The notes under the pieces were generated by a model. It worked only from the letters and a program-made list of their open reading frames with translations, searched no databases and was not told the DNA's origin. Positions 36,968-45,302 of a stretch of 64,000 nt of DNA are shown here, in pieces (the stretch's first letter is position 1; every line of letters starts with the position of its first letter). The stretch is from Hyphomicrobiales bacterium. Its GTDB lineage: Bacteria; Pseudomonadota; Alphaproteobacteria; Rhizobiales; Xanthobacteraceae. The stretch spans positions 1-64,000 of the forward strand of contig JAFKKM010000019.1 in the NCBI GenBank assembly GCA_017305555.1. The letters are read 5' to 3'. Both the position numbers and the translations under genes were made by a program.

Positions 36968-38125
36968 ATGAGTGTTGCCGTCGCCAAGTCGACCACGGAT
37001 ACGCTTCGCCCTCCACCCCTGCGCGTCATGGTCGTCGACGATTCCGCCGTCATTCGCGGGCTGGTCACGCGCTGGCTTGACGCCGAGCCCGATATCGAAG
37101 TCGTCGGCTCGCTGCGCACCGGGCGCGACGCCGTCAATCAGATCGAGAGCATCGATCCGGACGTCGCGGTGCTCGATATCGAAATGCCGGATCTCGACGG
37201 CATTTCCGCCTTGCCGCTGCTGCTGGCGAAGAAGCGCAACCTGATCGTCATCATGGCGTCGACGCTGACGCTGCGGAACGCCGAGATCAGCCTCAAGGCA
37301 TTGTCGCTGGGTGCGGCCGATTACATTCCGAAGCCGGAGAGCACGCGCGAGCAGGGGGCGGCGGAAACCTTCCGGCGGGACCTCGTCGAGAAAATCCGCC
37401 ATCTCGGCCCGCGCCGCCGCCGCCTTGCGAGCCCGTCGCTGGCGCCGGCGCAGGATGCGGGACGCGATCCGCTTCGCCGTCCTCTCGTGGCAGCCTCCCC
37501 GGCACATGCCGCACCGACGCTGGTGCCGTTCAGTCTACAGGCGCCGCGCGTGCTGTTGATCGGGTCCTCGACCGGCGGCCCGCAGGCGTTGATGGCTCTG
37601 ATCGGGGAGATCGCGCCGGTGATCGATCGCGTGCCGGTACTGATCACGCAGCATATGCCGCCGACCTTCACCACCATTCTCGCCGAGCATCTCGCGCGCA
37701 CCGGCCGCCGTCCGGCCGCTGAAGCCGTGGACGGCGAAGCGATCACGGCAGGACGCATCTATCTCGCGCCGGGTGGCAAGCACATGCGCGTCGCGCGTCG
37801 CAACGGCGGCCCCGTCATCGTGCTCGACGATGGACCGCCGATCAATTTCTGCAAGCCGGCGGTCGATCCTTTGTTCGCCTCGGCAGTCGAGGTCTGGCAG
37901 GGCGCGATCCAGGCCGTCATCCTCACCGGCATGGGATCGGACGGAATGCGCGGCGGCAAGCAGGTGGTCGCTGCGGGCGGCAGCGTCATCGCTCAAGACG
38001 AGGCGACGAGCGTGGTCTGGGGTATGCCCGGCGCCGCCGCCAACGCCGGAATTTGCGCCGCCGTTCTGCCGCTCGGGCAGATCGCACCTAAACTGATCAA
38101 GCTGTTCGCGGGGGACAGATCGTGA
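36968..38125 (+). CDS. cheB: Protein-glutamate methylesterase / deamidase CheB
   Basis: A 385-residue CheB that removes methyl groups from chemoreceptors. The receiver domain (about 15-130) has [11 protein letters not shown] and phospho-acceptor [12 protein letters not shown]. After a P/A/R-rich linker (about 140-185), the esterase domain contains [13 protein letters not shown] with the catalytic Ser, [11 protein letters not shown] with the catalytic His, and an Asp in [14 protein letters not shown]. The ATG at 36968 gives the standard family N-terminus. The stop overlaps the cheR start by 4 bp. Confidence 0.95.
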   Translation: MSVAVAKSTTDTLRPPPLRVMVVDDSAVIRGLVTRWLDAEPDIEVVGSLRTGRDAVNQIESIDPDVAVLDIEMPDLDGISALPLLLAKKRNLIVIMASTLTLRNAEISLKALSLGAADYIPKPESTREQGAAETFRRDLVEKIRHLGPRRRRLASPSLAPAQDAGRDPLRRPLVAASPAHAAPTLVPFSLQAPRVLLIGSSTGGPQALMALIGEIAPVIDRVPVLITQHMPPTFTTILAEHLARTGRRPAAEAVDGEAITAGRIYLAPGGKHMRVARRNGGPVIVLDDGPPINFCKPAVDPLFASAVEVWQGAIQAVILTGMGSDGMRGGKQVVAAGGSVIAQDEATSVVWGMPGAAANAGICAAVLPLGQIAPKLIKLFAGDRS

Positions 38126-39003
38126 CGCCTGCGGACTATCAATTTCTGCAAAAACTGCTCAAGGATCGTTCCGGTCTCGATCTCTCCGCCGACAAGCAAT
38201 ATCTGGTCGAAAGCCGATTGTTGCCGATCGCGCGCAAGCTCAGTCTTCCCGGCATCAGCGAACTGACGCAGAAGATCAAGGCCGGCGCGGAAGACATCGC
38301 CAAGCAGGTGGTCGAAGCGATGACCACCAACGAGACCTTTTTCTTCCGCGACAAGATTCCGTTCGATCATCTGCGCGAGACCATCCTGCCGACGCTGCTG
38401 CGCGAGCGCGCCAGTCGTCGTGCCTTGCGGATCTGGAGCGCGGCGTGTTCGACCGGGCAGGAGCCTTACTCGATCGCGATGTGCCTGAAGGAATACGGCG
38501 TCGATCTAAACGGCTGGCGCGTCGAGATCATCGCTACCGATCTCGCGCAGGGCGTGCTGGAAAAATCGAAAGCCGGCATCTTCAGTCAGTTCGAGGTGCA
38601 GCGCGGCCTGTCGATCCAGTTGCTGGTGAAGCATTTCAAGCAGATCGGCGACATGTGGCAGATCAACGCCGACATCCGCGCGATGGTGCAGTTCAGGCAG
38701 TTGAACCTGTTGCAGGACATCTCGCATCTCGGCCAGTTCGACGTGGTGTTCTGCCGCAACGTGCTCATCTATTTCGATCAGGACACCAAGACGGTGATCT
38801 TCAAGCGGCTTGCCAAGGTGACCGCGAGCGACGGTTACCTGATGCTCGGCGCTGCGGAAACCGTGGTGGGGCTGACGGACACGTTCCGGCCGGTGCCGGA
38901 TCGTCGCGGGCTTTACAGTCCCAACGTCGCGCGCGCCGCGCCGTCCATCGTTCCCGACGATGCGCCGAGCTTCGCGCGCAGCATTTCGCCGACGGGACGC
39001 TGA
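38122..39003 (+). CDS. cheR: Chemotaxis protein methyltransferase CheR
   Basis: A 293-residue SAM-dependent methyltransferase for chemoreceptor glutamates. The N-terminal helical domain (residues 1-75) is followed by [18 protein letters not shown], the SAM-binding stretch [17 protein letters not shown], an acidic end of beta-2 in IIATDLAQ, and [15 protein letters not shown]. The gene starts with GTG inside GTGA, overlapping the cheB stop by 4 bp. It is the last gene of the operon and is followed by a REP-like palindrome. Confidence 0.95.
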   Translation: MTPADYQFLQKLLKDRSGLDLSADKQYLVESRLLPIARKLSLPGISELTQKIKAGAEDIAKQVVEAMTTNETFFFRDKIPFDHLRETILPTLLRERASRRALRIWSAACSTGQEPYSIAMCLKEYGVDLNGWRVEIIATDLAQGVLEKSKAGIFSQFEVQRGLSIQLLVKHFKQIGDMWQINADIRAMVQFRQLNLLQDISHLGQFDVVFCRNVLIYFDQDTKTVIFKRLAKVTASDGYLMLGAAETVVGLTDTFRPVPDRRGLYSPNVARAAPSIVPDDAPSFARSISPTGR

Positions 39004-39034
39004 GGCAATTTCCTGCTTTTGACCGAATACCATT

Positions 39035-39110
39035 CGTCATGCCCGGACCTGATCCGGGCATCCATCTTTGAAGAAATGGATGGATTGCCGGGTCAAGCCC
39101 GGCAATGACG
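39035..39110. repeat. REP-like palindromes, 'GGCCGGG/CCCGG' family
   Basis: Two inverted units, CGTCATGCCCGGACCTGATCC and GCCGGGTCAAGCCCGGCAATG, lie between the convergent cheR and glutathionylspermidine-synthase-like genes. It is related to the copies at 3532 and 15958. Confidence 0.75.
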
Positions 39111-39143
39111 AACTGAAGCGTTTCAGCCTGACAACGAAGCGTG

Positions 39144-40298
39144 TCACAGAATCGCGTGCGGAATGAAGCGCGATGTGTTGCCTGTGATCGGGTTCTCATC
39201 CTCGCGGATTGATAGTCCGCACGGCGTCTCGCCGATGATCCAGCTTCCGATCACCGGATACTGACCGGAAAAATTCGGCAGCGGCGCGAAGGCCTGGCGG
39301 ATGAAGCCTTCGCTGCCGTAAGGCCCTGGCTGTTGCTCCAGCGGCGTGCCGGCGCTGACCAGTTCGATATTGGCCCCCTCGCGCGAATAGATTGGCTTGC
39401 GGACATACGACGTGCCGAGTTGCGCCGCCTTCGCGTCGTCCTCGAAATAGGCCGGCAGCAGGTTGGGGTGATTGGGAAACATCTCCCACAACAGCGGCAG
39501 GATGCCTTTGTTGGACAGCACGATCTTCCATGGCGGTTCGATCCAGCGCGTCGGCGCACTCTGCACCTTGGCGCCGAAGGCATCGCGCAGCATCCACTCC
39601 CAGGGATAGAGCTTGAAGGCGAGGTCGATCGGCTGATCGTCGAGGTCGACGAACTTGCCGTGATTAAGTCCGATGCTCTCGATATCGAGCGCGGTGGTAG
39701 CGAGCCCGGCTTGATGCGCGGTGTCCTCGAGGTAGTTCAGCGTCGTCGCGTCCTCGGGGTTCTCGTAACTGCCGGCGAGATGCAGGTGGCCGCTGGGCGC
39801 GATCGCTTTCCAGCGCGCGATCAGGCGGTCGTGGATGGAATTGAACTGATCGGCGCGCTTCGGAATGATTTGGCGTTCGATTGCCTGCTCGAGCCAGGTC
39901 CATTGAAACACCGCCGCCTCGAACAGCGAGGTCGGAGTGTCGGCGTTGTATTCGAGCAGCTTGGCCGGGCCCTTGCCGTCGAAGCTGAAATCGAAGCGGC
40001 CGTAGAGCGTGGCGTCGCCGCGCTGCCAGCTTTCGCGGATGATCGGCCAGCACGCCGGTGGAATCTTCAACCGGCGCAGAATGTTTTCGTCGGCGATGGC
40101 GCGCTTGACCAGTTCGAGACACATCCCATGGACTTCGCCGGTCGGGCCTTCGATCCGGCGTTCGATCTCGTCGAGTGTAAAGGCGTAATAGGCGCGCTCG
40201 TCCCAGTAGCGCTCGCCGTCCATCGTATGGAAGTCGAAGCCTGCCGCTTCCGCCGTGGCTTGCCAGTCGTCGCGTTCGGGGCAGGGGATGCGCTGCAT
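39144..40298 (-). CDS. Glutathionylspermidine synthase-like ATP-grasp protein (YgiC/YjfC type)
   Basis: A 384-residue protein of the glutathionylspermidine synthase C-terminal-domain family. Characteristic are the N-terminal FDFHTMDGERYWDE, the ATP-grasp region RFDFSFDGKGPAKLLEYNADTPT, EPPWKIVLSNKGILPLLWE and VRKPIYSREGANIEL, and the end IIGETPCGLSIREDENPIT. It lacks the amidase half of true E. coli Gsp synthase, like YgiC. It should ligate an amine to a carboxyl group with ATP, but the substrate is unknown. I chose the ATG at 40298, 4 bp from the upstream stop codon. It forms an operon with YgiB-like and DUF350 genes. Confidence 0.88.
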   Translation of the reverse strand: MQRIPCPERDDWQATAEAAGFDFHTMDGERYWDERAYYAFTLDEIERRIEGPTGEVHGMCLELVKRAIADENILRRLKIPPACWPIIRESWQRGDATLYGRFDFSFDGKGPAKLLEYNADTPTSLFEAAVFQWTWLEQAIERQIIPKRADQFNSIHDRLIARWKAIAPSGHLHLAGSYENPEDATTLNYLEDTAHQAGLATTALDIESIGLNHGKFVDLDDQPIDLAFKLYPWEWMLRDAFGAKVQSAPTRWIEPPWKIVLSNKGILPLLWEMFPNHPNLLPAYFEDDAKAAQLGTSYVRKPIYSREGANIELVSAGTPLEQQPGPYGSEGFIRQAFAPLPNFSGQYPVIGSWIIGETPCGLSIREDENPITGNTSRFIPHAIL

Positions 40299-40302
40299 GA
40301 TG

Positions 40303-40725
40303 TCAGCCGCCGCGCGAAAACGACGATGCGATCGCGTGGCCGAAACTGCCGAAGCCGCCCCGGGACGTGGTGCTCTTTGTCGGAATCGCCAAACCGCCAG
40401 ACGACGAATGCGACGATGACGAACTCGAACTGTCGAAGAAGTTGCTGCGCGAGGAGCGGCCGCCGTAGCTGTAGCCACTCGAGCGCGACGACGTCCGGCA
40501 GGATTGGTTTTGCGCAGCCGGCGCGCCCGGCGGAACGGCTTGTCCGGCGGCGGGGGGCTTTGTCGGCTCGCACCTTTCACTCGGCATCATGGCATAGGCG
40601 CCGGTGCCCACCGCCACCGTGCCCATCAGGAACAGTGCGACGTAGCCGGAACGCTTGGCCGGACGTGGGGCCTCCTCGACCGGCGGCGGCCGCTTGCCGA
40701 ATTGCTTTTTAGGAGCGGCAGCCAT
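40303..40725 (-). CDS. YgiB/DUF1190-like small membrane protein with Ser/Gly-rich tail
   Basis: A 140-residue protein with one membrane or signal-anchor helix (about residues 27-46, YVALFLMGTVAVGTGAYAMM). A proline/alanine part with two cysteines (ERCEPTKPP, NQSCRTSS) follows, and then a low-complexity Ser/Gly tail. It resembles YgiB-type proteins by its place beside a YgiC-like gene and by the C-terminal region rich in Ser and Gly. The ATG starts 2 bp after the stop of the DUF350 gene, so it is coupled. Function is unknown. The low-complexity tail makes family assignment by eye uncertain. Confidence 0.65.
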   Translation of the reverse strand: MAAAPKKQFGKRPPPVEEAPRPAKRSGYVALFLMGTVAVGTGAYAMMPSERCEPTKPPAAGQAVPPGAPAAQNQSCRTSSRSSGYSYGGRSSRSNFFDSSSSSSSHSSSGGLAIPTKSTTSRGGFGSFGHAIASSFSRGG

Positions 40726-40727
40726 GA

Positions 40728-41132
40728 TCAATAGATCATCGAGGCGGCGTTGAGTGCGCCCGCCGCGAGCGAGGACAGGCCGAGCCAGATCGCCGGGGCA
40801 AGTTCGCCGCCGGCGATGCGTTTCGACAGGTCGGGCACCGGGATTTTTACGATGGAGTAGACCGCGATCTGCACGATCAGCGCGATCAGGCTCCAGATCA
40901 GACAGTCGAGAATGTTGGCGGCGTGGGTCATGGCGCTGACCACCGGCAGGGCGAAACCGAGCAGGCTGAGCCCGAGCGAAATTGCCGCGCCCGGCACGTT
41001 GTCGCGGATCAGTTGAAATTCGTCGTGTGGCGTGACGCGCGTATAAACGAAAAGATACAGCGTGACAGCGATCAACGCCGTGCAGAAATACGCGAGAAAG
41101 GCCGGCAATCCCGCCAGCGATTGCAAGATCAT
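40728..41132 (-). CDS. DUF350 family membrane protein (YjfL-like)
   Basis: A 134-residue protein with four hydrophobic segments: PAFLAYFCTALIAVTLYLFVY, AAISLGLSLLGFALP, ILDCLIWSLIALIVQIAV and APAIWLGLSSLAAGALNAAS. The internal repeat-like organisation and the conserved sequence VTPHDEFQLIRDNVPGAAI fit DUF350/YjfL. It is the first gene of a three-gene operon with YgiB-like and YgiC-like proteins, an arrangement also seen as yjfL-yjfM-yjfC in enterobacteria. I chose the ATG at 41132, with GGGG upstream. The role of the operon is not established; envelope stress is often proposed. Confidence 0.85.
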   Translation of the reverse strand: MILQSLAGLPAFLAYFCTALIAVTLYLFVYTRVTPHDEFQLIRDNVPGAAISLGLSLLGFALPVVSAMTHAANILDCLIWSLIALIVQIAVYSIVKIPVPDLSKRIAGGELAPAIWLGLSSLAAGALNAASMIY

Positions 41133-41223
41133 GAGGGTGCCCCGGTCATTATCGGCGCGAAGCCGTAACGCTTTGTCGAAAGCGGGCAACAACAGGTTCA
41201 GTCGGCGGAACTTGCGCGCGCAA

Positions 41224-41249
41224 ATAAAAACCCCGCCTGTGAGGCGGGG
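41224..41249 (-). terminator. Rho-independent terminator of ctrA
   Basis: A perfect 8-bp GC stem, CCCCGCCT/AGGCGGGG, with a 3-nt loop. On the minus strand it is followed by TTTTTATTT. It lies about 50 bp downstream of the ctrA stop codon. Confidence 0.92.
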
Positions 41250-41299
41250 CTATAGTCGGGGAGGAGCCAGGTAAAAGTAGTGACTCTCGAAGACGGCGA

Positions 41300-42001
41300 T
41301 CAGGCCGGGATACGAACCTCGTCGTCGTGCGGTTCGCGCAGTACGTAGCCGCGGCCCCAGACGGTTTCGATGAAGTTGCGGCCTTCGGAAGCGTTGGCCA
41401 GCTTCTTGCGCAGCTTGCAGATGAAGACGTCGATGATCTTCAGCTCGGGCTCGTCCATTCCGCCGTAAAGGTGGTTCAGGAACATTTCCTTGGTCAGCGT
41501 GGTGCCCTTGCGCAGCGAGAGCAACTCCAGCATCTGATATTCCTTGCCGGTCAGATGTACGCGCTGGCCCGCCACCTCGACAGTCTTGGTGTCGAGATTG
41601 ACGATCAGGTCGCCGGTCTGGATCACCGACTGGGCGTGGCCCTTCGAGCGGCGCACGATCGCATGAATGCGGGCAACCAGCTCGTCCTTGTGGAAGGGTT
41701 TGGTCATGTAGTCGTCGGCGCCGACGCCGAGACCCTTGACCTTGTCCTCGATGCCGGCGAGGCCGGAGAGGATCAGAATGGGTGTCTTGATCTTCGATAC
41801 ACGCAACTGCTTGAGCACGTCGTAGCCGGACATGTCGGGCAGGTTGAGGTCGAGAAGGATAATGTCGTAATCGTAGAGCTTGCCGAGGTCGACACCCTCT
41901 TCGCCGAGATCCGTCGTGTAGACGTTGAAACTCTCGGATTTGAGCATCAGCTCAATCGACTGCGCGACGGCGCTGTCATCCTCAATCAGCAATACGCGCA
42001 T
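41300..42001 (-). CDS. ctrA: Cell-cycle master response regulator CtrA
   Basis: A 233-residue OmpR-type regulator. The receiver (1-120) has the acidic pocket IEDDSA, phospho-acceptor D51 in [12 protein letters not shown], and KPFHKDEL. The C-terminal winged helix has [20 protein letters not shown] and [15 protein letters not shown], almost identical to CtrA proteins known from this group. It controls flagellar, chemotaxis and division genes by binding TTAA-N7-TTAA sites. Phosphate reaches it through CckA and ChpT (chpT at 32439). The leader holds four GANTC sites and a TTAACCAT half-site, suggesting methylation-dependent and autoregulatory control. Confidence 0.97.
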   Translation of the reverse strand: MRVLLIEDDSAVAQSIELMLKSESFNVYTTDLGEEGVDLGKLYDYDIILLDLNLPDMSGYDVLKQLRVSKIKTPILILSGLAGIEDKVKGLGVGADDYMTKPFHKDELVARIHAIVRRSKGHAQSVIQTGDLIVNLDTKTVEVAGQRVHLTGKEYQMLELLSLRKGTTLTKEMFLNHLYGGMDEPELKIIDVFICKLRKKLANASEGRNFIETVWGRGYVLREPHDDEVRIPA

Positions 42002-42079
42002 GCCAGTCCCCTATCGTAGCCGCTCCGGGCGTCAGGTCGTCCGCACTACTTGCGGCACTGGAAACGCCTTTGAACAACT

Positions 42080-42157
42080 GATTCGAATCCTGACGGGATA
42101 TGGTTAACAAAACCTGATTCCTCTCCGCAAGCTCTATCGTGCAATTTTTGTCGAATC
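42080..42157 (-). promoter_or_regulatory. ctrA promoter region: four GANTC sites and a CtrA half-site
   Basis: GATTC at 42080, GAATC at 42085, GATTC at 42116 and GAATC at 42153 are possible CcrM methylation sites. ATGGTTAA at 42100-42107 is the reverse of TTAACCAT, the CtrA half-site. In Caulobacter the ctrA P1 promoter is controlled by GANTC methylation and CtrA feedback. The same logic here is inference. Confidence 0.6.
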
Positions 42158-42302
42158 GCCTTAAAACGTTGCTCAGAGGCAGCTTTTGTTTTCCGTTCTC
42201 ACTCAAGCTCCGCATCAAGAGACGGGTCTAACCGCCTCTTAGGACTCGCACCTCATTCGGACGCGCGGGTCCCGTCAGTCACCAAAGACAGTGACGCAAT
42301 GA

Positions 42303-42333
42303 TTAACGATGCGGGTAAACACGAAGTTAAAGC
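42303..42333 (+). promoter_or_regulatory. TTAA-rich segment before fliI, possible CtrA binding region
   Basis: TTAACGATGCGGGTAAAC and GTAAACACGAAGTTAA place TTAA-like half-sites 8 bp apart instead of 7, ending about 40 bp before the fliI start. Together with the ctrA leader this occupies the 368-bp gap between ctrA and fliI, which contains no gene. Weak evidence. Confidence 0.3.
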
Positions 42334-42369
42334 CATTCCCGCAATACGCGGAAACTTAAGGTTTTCGCC

Positions 42370-43695
42370 ATGAAGGCGCTGGCCAACCAGATCGAGGACA
42401 TCGACGGCGTCAATATTTATGGCCGAGTCGTCGGGGTTCGCGGGCTGATGGTGGAGGTCGCCGGGCCCATCCACGCGATGTCGGTCGGTGCGCGCATCGT
42501 CATCGAGACCGGGACCAACCGCTTCATCCCCTGCGAGGTGATCGGCTTCACCGGTAACAACGCCGTGGTGATGCCGTTCGCCGGTCTCGACGGCGTGCGG
42601 CGTGGCTGCCGCGCGGTGATCGCCAACGCCTCCAGCATGGTGAGGCCGTCGCCGTCCTGGCTCGGCCGGGTGCTCAACGCCATGGGCGAGCCGATCGATG
42701 GCAAGGGACCGCTGGAGCAGGGGGCGACCCCGATGCCTTATCGGAATGCGCCGCCGCCGGCGCATTCGCGAAAGCGCGTCGGTGTGCCGCTGGATCTCGG
42801 CGTGCGCGCCCTTAATACCTTCCTGACCTGTTGCCGCGGCCAGCGCATGGGCATCTTCGCCGGCTCCGGTGTCGGCAAGTCGGTGCTGCTGTCGATGCTG
42901 GCGCGGAATGTCGATGCCGATATCTCCGTCATCGGGCTGGTCGGCGAGCGCGGCCGCGAGGTGCAGGAATTCCTGCAGGACGATTTGGGTGAAGAAGGGT
43001 TGGCGCGCTCCGTCGTGGTGGTCGCGACCTCCGATGAGCCGGCCTTGATGCGGCGGCAGGCGGCCTACCTGACATTGGCTATCGCGGAATACTTCCGCGA
43101 CGAGGGCCGCTCGGTGATGTGCATGATGGACTCGGTGACGCGCTTCGCCATGGCGCAGCGTGAAATCGGCCTGTCCGCCGGCGAGCCGCCGACCGCCAAG
43201 GGCTATACGCCGACGGTGTTCACCGAACTGCCGAAGCTGCTGGAGCGTGCCGGCCCCGGTTCTGGCGAGGGTTCGATCACCGGCATCTTCACGGTGCTGG
43301 TCGACGGCGACGATCACAACGAGCCGGTGGCCGACGCGGTGCGTGGCATCCTCGACGGCCATATCGTGATGGAGCGCTCCATTGCCGAACGCGGCCGCTA
43401 CCCGGCCATTAACATCCTGAAGTCCGTGTCGCGCACCATGCCGCGCAGCGCCGATCCGGCTTATCTGCCGGTGATCACCCGCGGCCGACAGGTGATGGCG
43501 ACTTACGCTGATATGGAGGAATTGATCCGGCTCGGCGCTTATCGGGCCGGTTCCAGCCCCGAAGTGGACGAGGCGATCAGCCTGCACGAGCCGCTGGAAG
43601 ACTTCCTGCGCCAGGCCAAGGACGAGGTCACCGGCCTGACCGAGGGTTATCAACGACTTGGTCAAATCCTAGGAACTTTGGAAACGGAAAGCTAA
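42370..43695 (+). CDS. fliI: Flagellar export ATPase FliI
   Basis: A 441-residue F1-beta-like ATPase that drives flagellar type III export. Walker A is AGSGVGKS at residues 164-171, with the family signatures [19 protein letters not shown] and [33 protein letters not shown] (cited in parts: [13 protein letters not shown], then PPTAKGYTP). The catalytic Glu is in GERGREV. It is followed 106 bp later by fliJ, giving a fliI-fliJ pair divergent from ctrA, and is likely CtrA-regulated. Confidence 0.95.
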   Translation: MKALANQIEDIDGVNIYGRVVGVRGLMVEVAGPIHAMSVGARIVIETGTNRFIPCEVIGFTGNNAVVMPFAGLDGVRRGCRAVIANASSMVRPSPSWLGRVLNAMGEPIDGKGPLEQGATPMPYRNAPPPAHSRKRVGVPLDLGVRALNTFLTCCRGQRMGIFAGSGVGKSVLLSMLARNVDADISVIGLVGERGREVQEFLQDDLGEEGLARSVVVVATSDEPALMRRQAAYLTLAIAEYFRDEGRSVMCMMDSVTRFAMAQREIGLSAGEPPTAKGYTPTVFTELPKLLERAGPGSGEGSITGIFTVLVDGDDHNEPVADAVRGILDGHIVMERSIAERGRYPAINILKSVSRTMPRSADPAYLPVITRGRQVMATYADMEELIRLGAYRAGSSPEVDEAISLHEPLEDFLRQAKDEVTGLTEGYQRLGQILGTLETES

Positions 43696-43801
43696 CTTTG
43701 TCGGGCCATCATCCCTGCGTCTGTTGTCCGCCGGTGGGGCCTTTCACGAGGAGCCGGTGTCGTCCCGTTCTGATGAAGGGACTTCTGGGGAGTACGAGTC
43801 G

Positions 43802-44221
43802 ATGAAGTCACGTGAAACCCTCATTCGCCTGAAGAAGTTTCAGGTCGACGAGAAGCGCCGCCGGGTGGCTCAGATTGAGTCCATGATCGCGGACTTCGAG
43901 CGGATGTCGGTCGATCTGGAACATGAGATCGCCACCGAGCAGGAGCGTGCCGGGATCAACGATCCCACCCATTTCGCCTATCCGACCTATGCCAAGGCGG
44001 CGATCCAGCGGCGCGAGAACCTGACCCGCTCGGCCGACGAACTGCGGGTGCAGCTCGACGATGCCAAGGCCCAACTCGGCGAGGCCTTCGAGGAGTTGAA
44101 GAAGGTCGAGCTGCTTGACGAGCGCGATCAGGCGCGCGAGCGCGCGGAAGAGAACGCGCGCGAGCAGGCTGACCTCAACAGCATCGGTTTGATGCGGTCG
44201 CGGATCGGCGCCGTCGCCTGA
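43802..44221 (+). CDS. fliJ: Flagellar export chaperone FliJ
   Basis: A 139-residue, highly charged, mainly coiled-coil protein (MKSRETLIRLKKFQVDEKRR, then LKKVELLDERDQARERAEE). It matches FliJ in length, composition and position directly after fliI. FliJ acts as the central stalk of the export ATPase and as an escort for export chaperones. The ATG at 43802 has GGGGAG upstream. A strong terminator follows 25 bp after the stop codon, ending the fliIJ unit. Confidence 0.88.
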   Translation: MKSRETLIRLKKFQVDEKRRRVAQIESMIADFERMSVDLEHEIATEQERAGINDPTHFAYPTYAKAAIQRRENLTRSADELRVQLDDAKAQLGEAFEELKKVELLDERDQARERAEENAREQADLNSIGLMRSRIGAVA

Positions 44222-44245
44222 ACCGCTACGAACGCTAGTTGTTTT

Positions 44246-44273
44246 AAACCCGGGTCGAGAGGCCCGGGTTTTT
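44246..44273 (+). terminator. Rho-independent terminator of fliIJ
   Basis: The stem AACCCGGG/CCCGGGTT with an 8-nt loop is followed by TTTTT. It lies 25 bp after the fliJ stop codon. Confidence 0.9.
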
Positions 44274-44392
44274 CGTTGTGTAGTGCTTGTTTGTGGGCGC
44301 TGAAGCACGATCGGCCTGGATCGACGCGCGCAACATCGCGTCGGGCGTCAAACCAGAGCTTCATTTTGTGCGCGGATTTGCAACTCGATCAT

Positions 44393-44513
44393 CGTCGTCC
44401 CTGCGAAGGCAGGGACCCAGACTCCGCAGCGGTTCGGCTCAATCATCTGAGGCAAGGTGTTTTATAACAACCAACGCTAGGGAATCCGGGTCCTCGCCTG
44501 CGCGAGGACGACG
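44393..44513. repeat. Paired REP-like palindromes, 'CGTCCCTGC' family
   Basis: The unit CGTCGTCCCTGCGAAGGCAGG and the inverted unit GGGTCCTCGCCTGCGCGAGG flank a spacer of about 75 bp. It is the same family as 16131 and 19673. It occupies the centre of the 517-bp gene-poor stretch 44222-44738; besides two terminators I see nothing else there. Confidence 0.7.
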
Positions 44514-44558
44514 CCGATGTTTGATACCGTGGGCGAGACTTCCTCCACCGCAAAAGAA

Positions 44559-44584
44559 AAACGCCCGCGGGGGGACGGGCGTTT
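44559..44584 (-). terminator. Rho-independent terminator, probably of the small membrane protein gene at 44739
   Basis: The stem AAACGCCCG/CGGGCGTTT with an 8-nt loop gives a U-rich tail (TTTTTCTTTT) on the minus strand. The nearest upstream minus-strand gene ends at 44739. Confidence 0.8.
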
Positions 44585-44738
44585 CTCTATTGTCGCGGGT
44601 CAGCTTGGGGGGACTGACTGATGCGACATACTCACGCGGCGACTTTGGGGGGCAAGGTAAAGAGCCTCGTGAATCTCGTTATCCTCGACTTGACGGTCTC
44701 CTCTGGTTCTTCTGCTGATTGAGCCTTACGTCTCGTTC

Positions 44739-44939
44739 TCAGCGAACCACCATCGTCGTGTCCGAACTTGACACCGCGATCGGCGCACCAGCCTTGATCA
44801 CGCGTGCGGTCTGCACGCCGCTATCTGCATCGATGCGCGCCGAAATGCCGAAGCCCGCCACCGCGATGCCAGCCACCAGCGCAACCACCACGATTTTGAG
44901 GTGGGTCATGCGGTCGGCGCTGTAAATCGAATGGTTCAT
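44739..44939 (-). CDS. Small single-span membrane protein, hypothetical
   Basis: A 66-residue protein. MNHSIYSADRMTHLK is followed by a hydrophobic helix (IVVVALVAGIAVAGFGIS) and a polar tail ending SSSDTTMVVR. The ATG at 44939 has a strong GGAGG 6 bp upstream, which decides this start over the one at 44981. It has its own terminator about 150 bp downstream. I do not recognise a family; small proteins of this type (one helix plus a short periplasmic tail) are common in Bradyrhizobium relatives. Confidence 0.6.
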   Translation of the reverse strand: MNHSIYSADRMTHLKIVVVALVAGIAVAGFGISARIDADSGVQTARVIKAGAPIAVSSSDTTMVVR

Positions 44940-45302
44940 GGAAGCCTCCTGCCGTTTTCGCTGCCATATGCGGTGGGTCACCCCATCGCTGCGGCAGGTT
45001 CAAACTCCTGCTTCGAACTTCACGCAAAAAGAACGTAAGACAGCGGCTTTTCGTTCCGAAGGGGACATCACAAAGCGGTGATAACTGTTGAACGCCCGCG
45101 ATCCTGAAACGCCAAGTCGCCGGGGGCAATAATTACGCGATGAATATCAATCAGTTAATTAGAAATTCGGGGTAGCTCGAATTTGCGGTGGTATTTCCAT
45201 GCCCCGTCAACCATGCGGCAAAACGGTTGCCTGTTGTCAAAAAGTCGCAGGCTGAAAGCTGGAACGGCGCTCCCCCGCGCTGCTCATCCGCTGACATAGG
45301 CC
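44940..45302. other. Intergenic region between flhA and the small membrane protein gene
   Basis: About 360 bp without a gene I can support. It has an AT-rich segment near 45130-45170 (AATTACGCGATGAATATCAA, then AGTTAATTAGAAATTC), which could be the promoter area for the minus-strand small gene at 44739. I see no strong hairpin after flhA. Confidence 0.4.
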
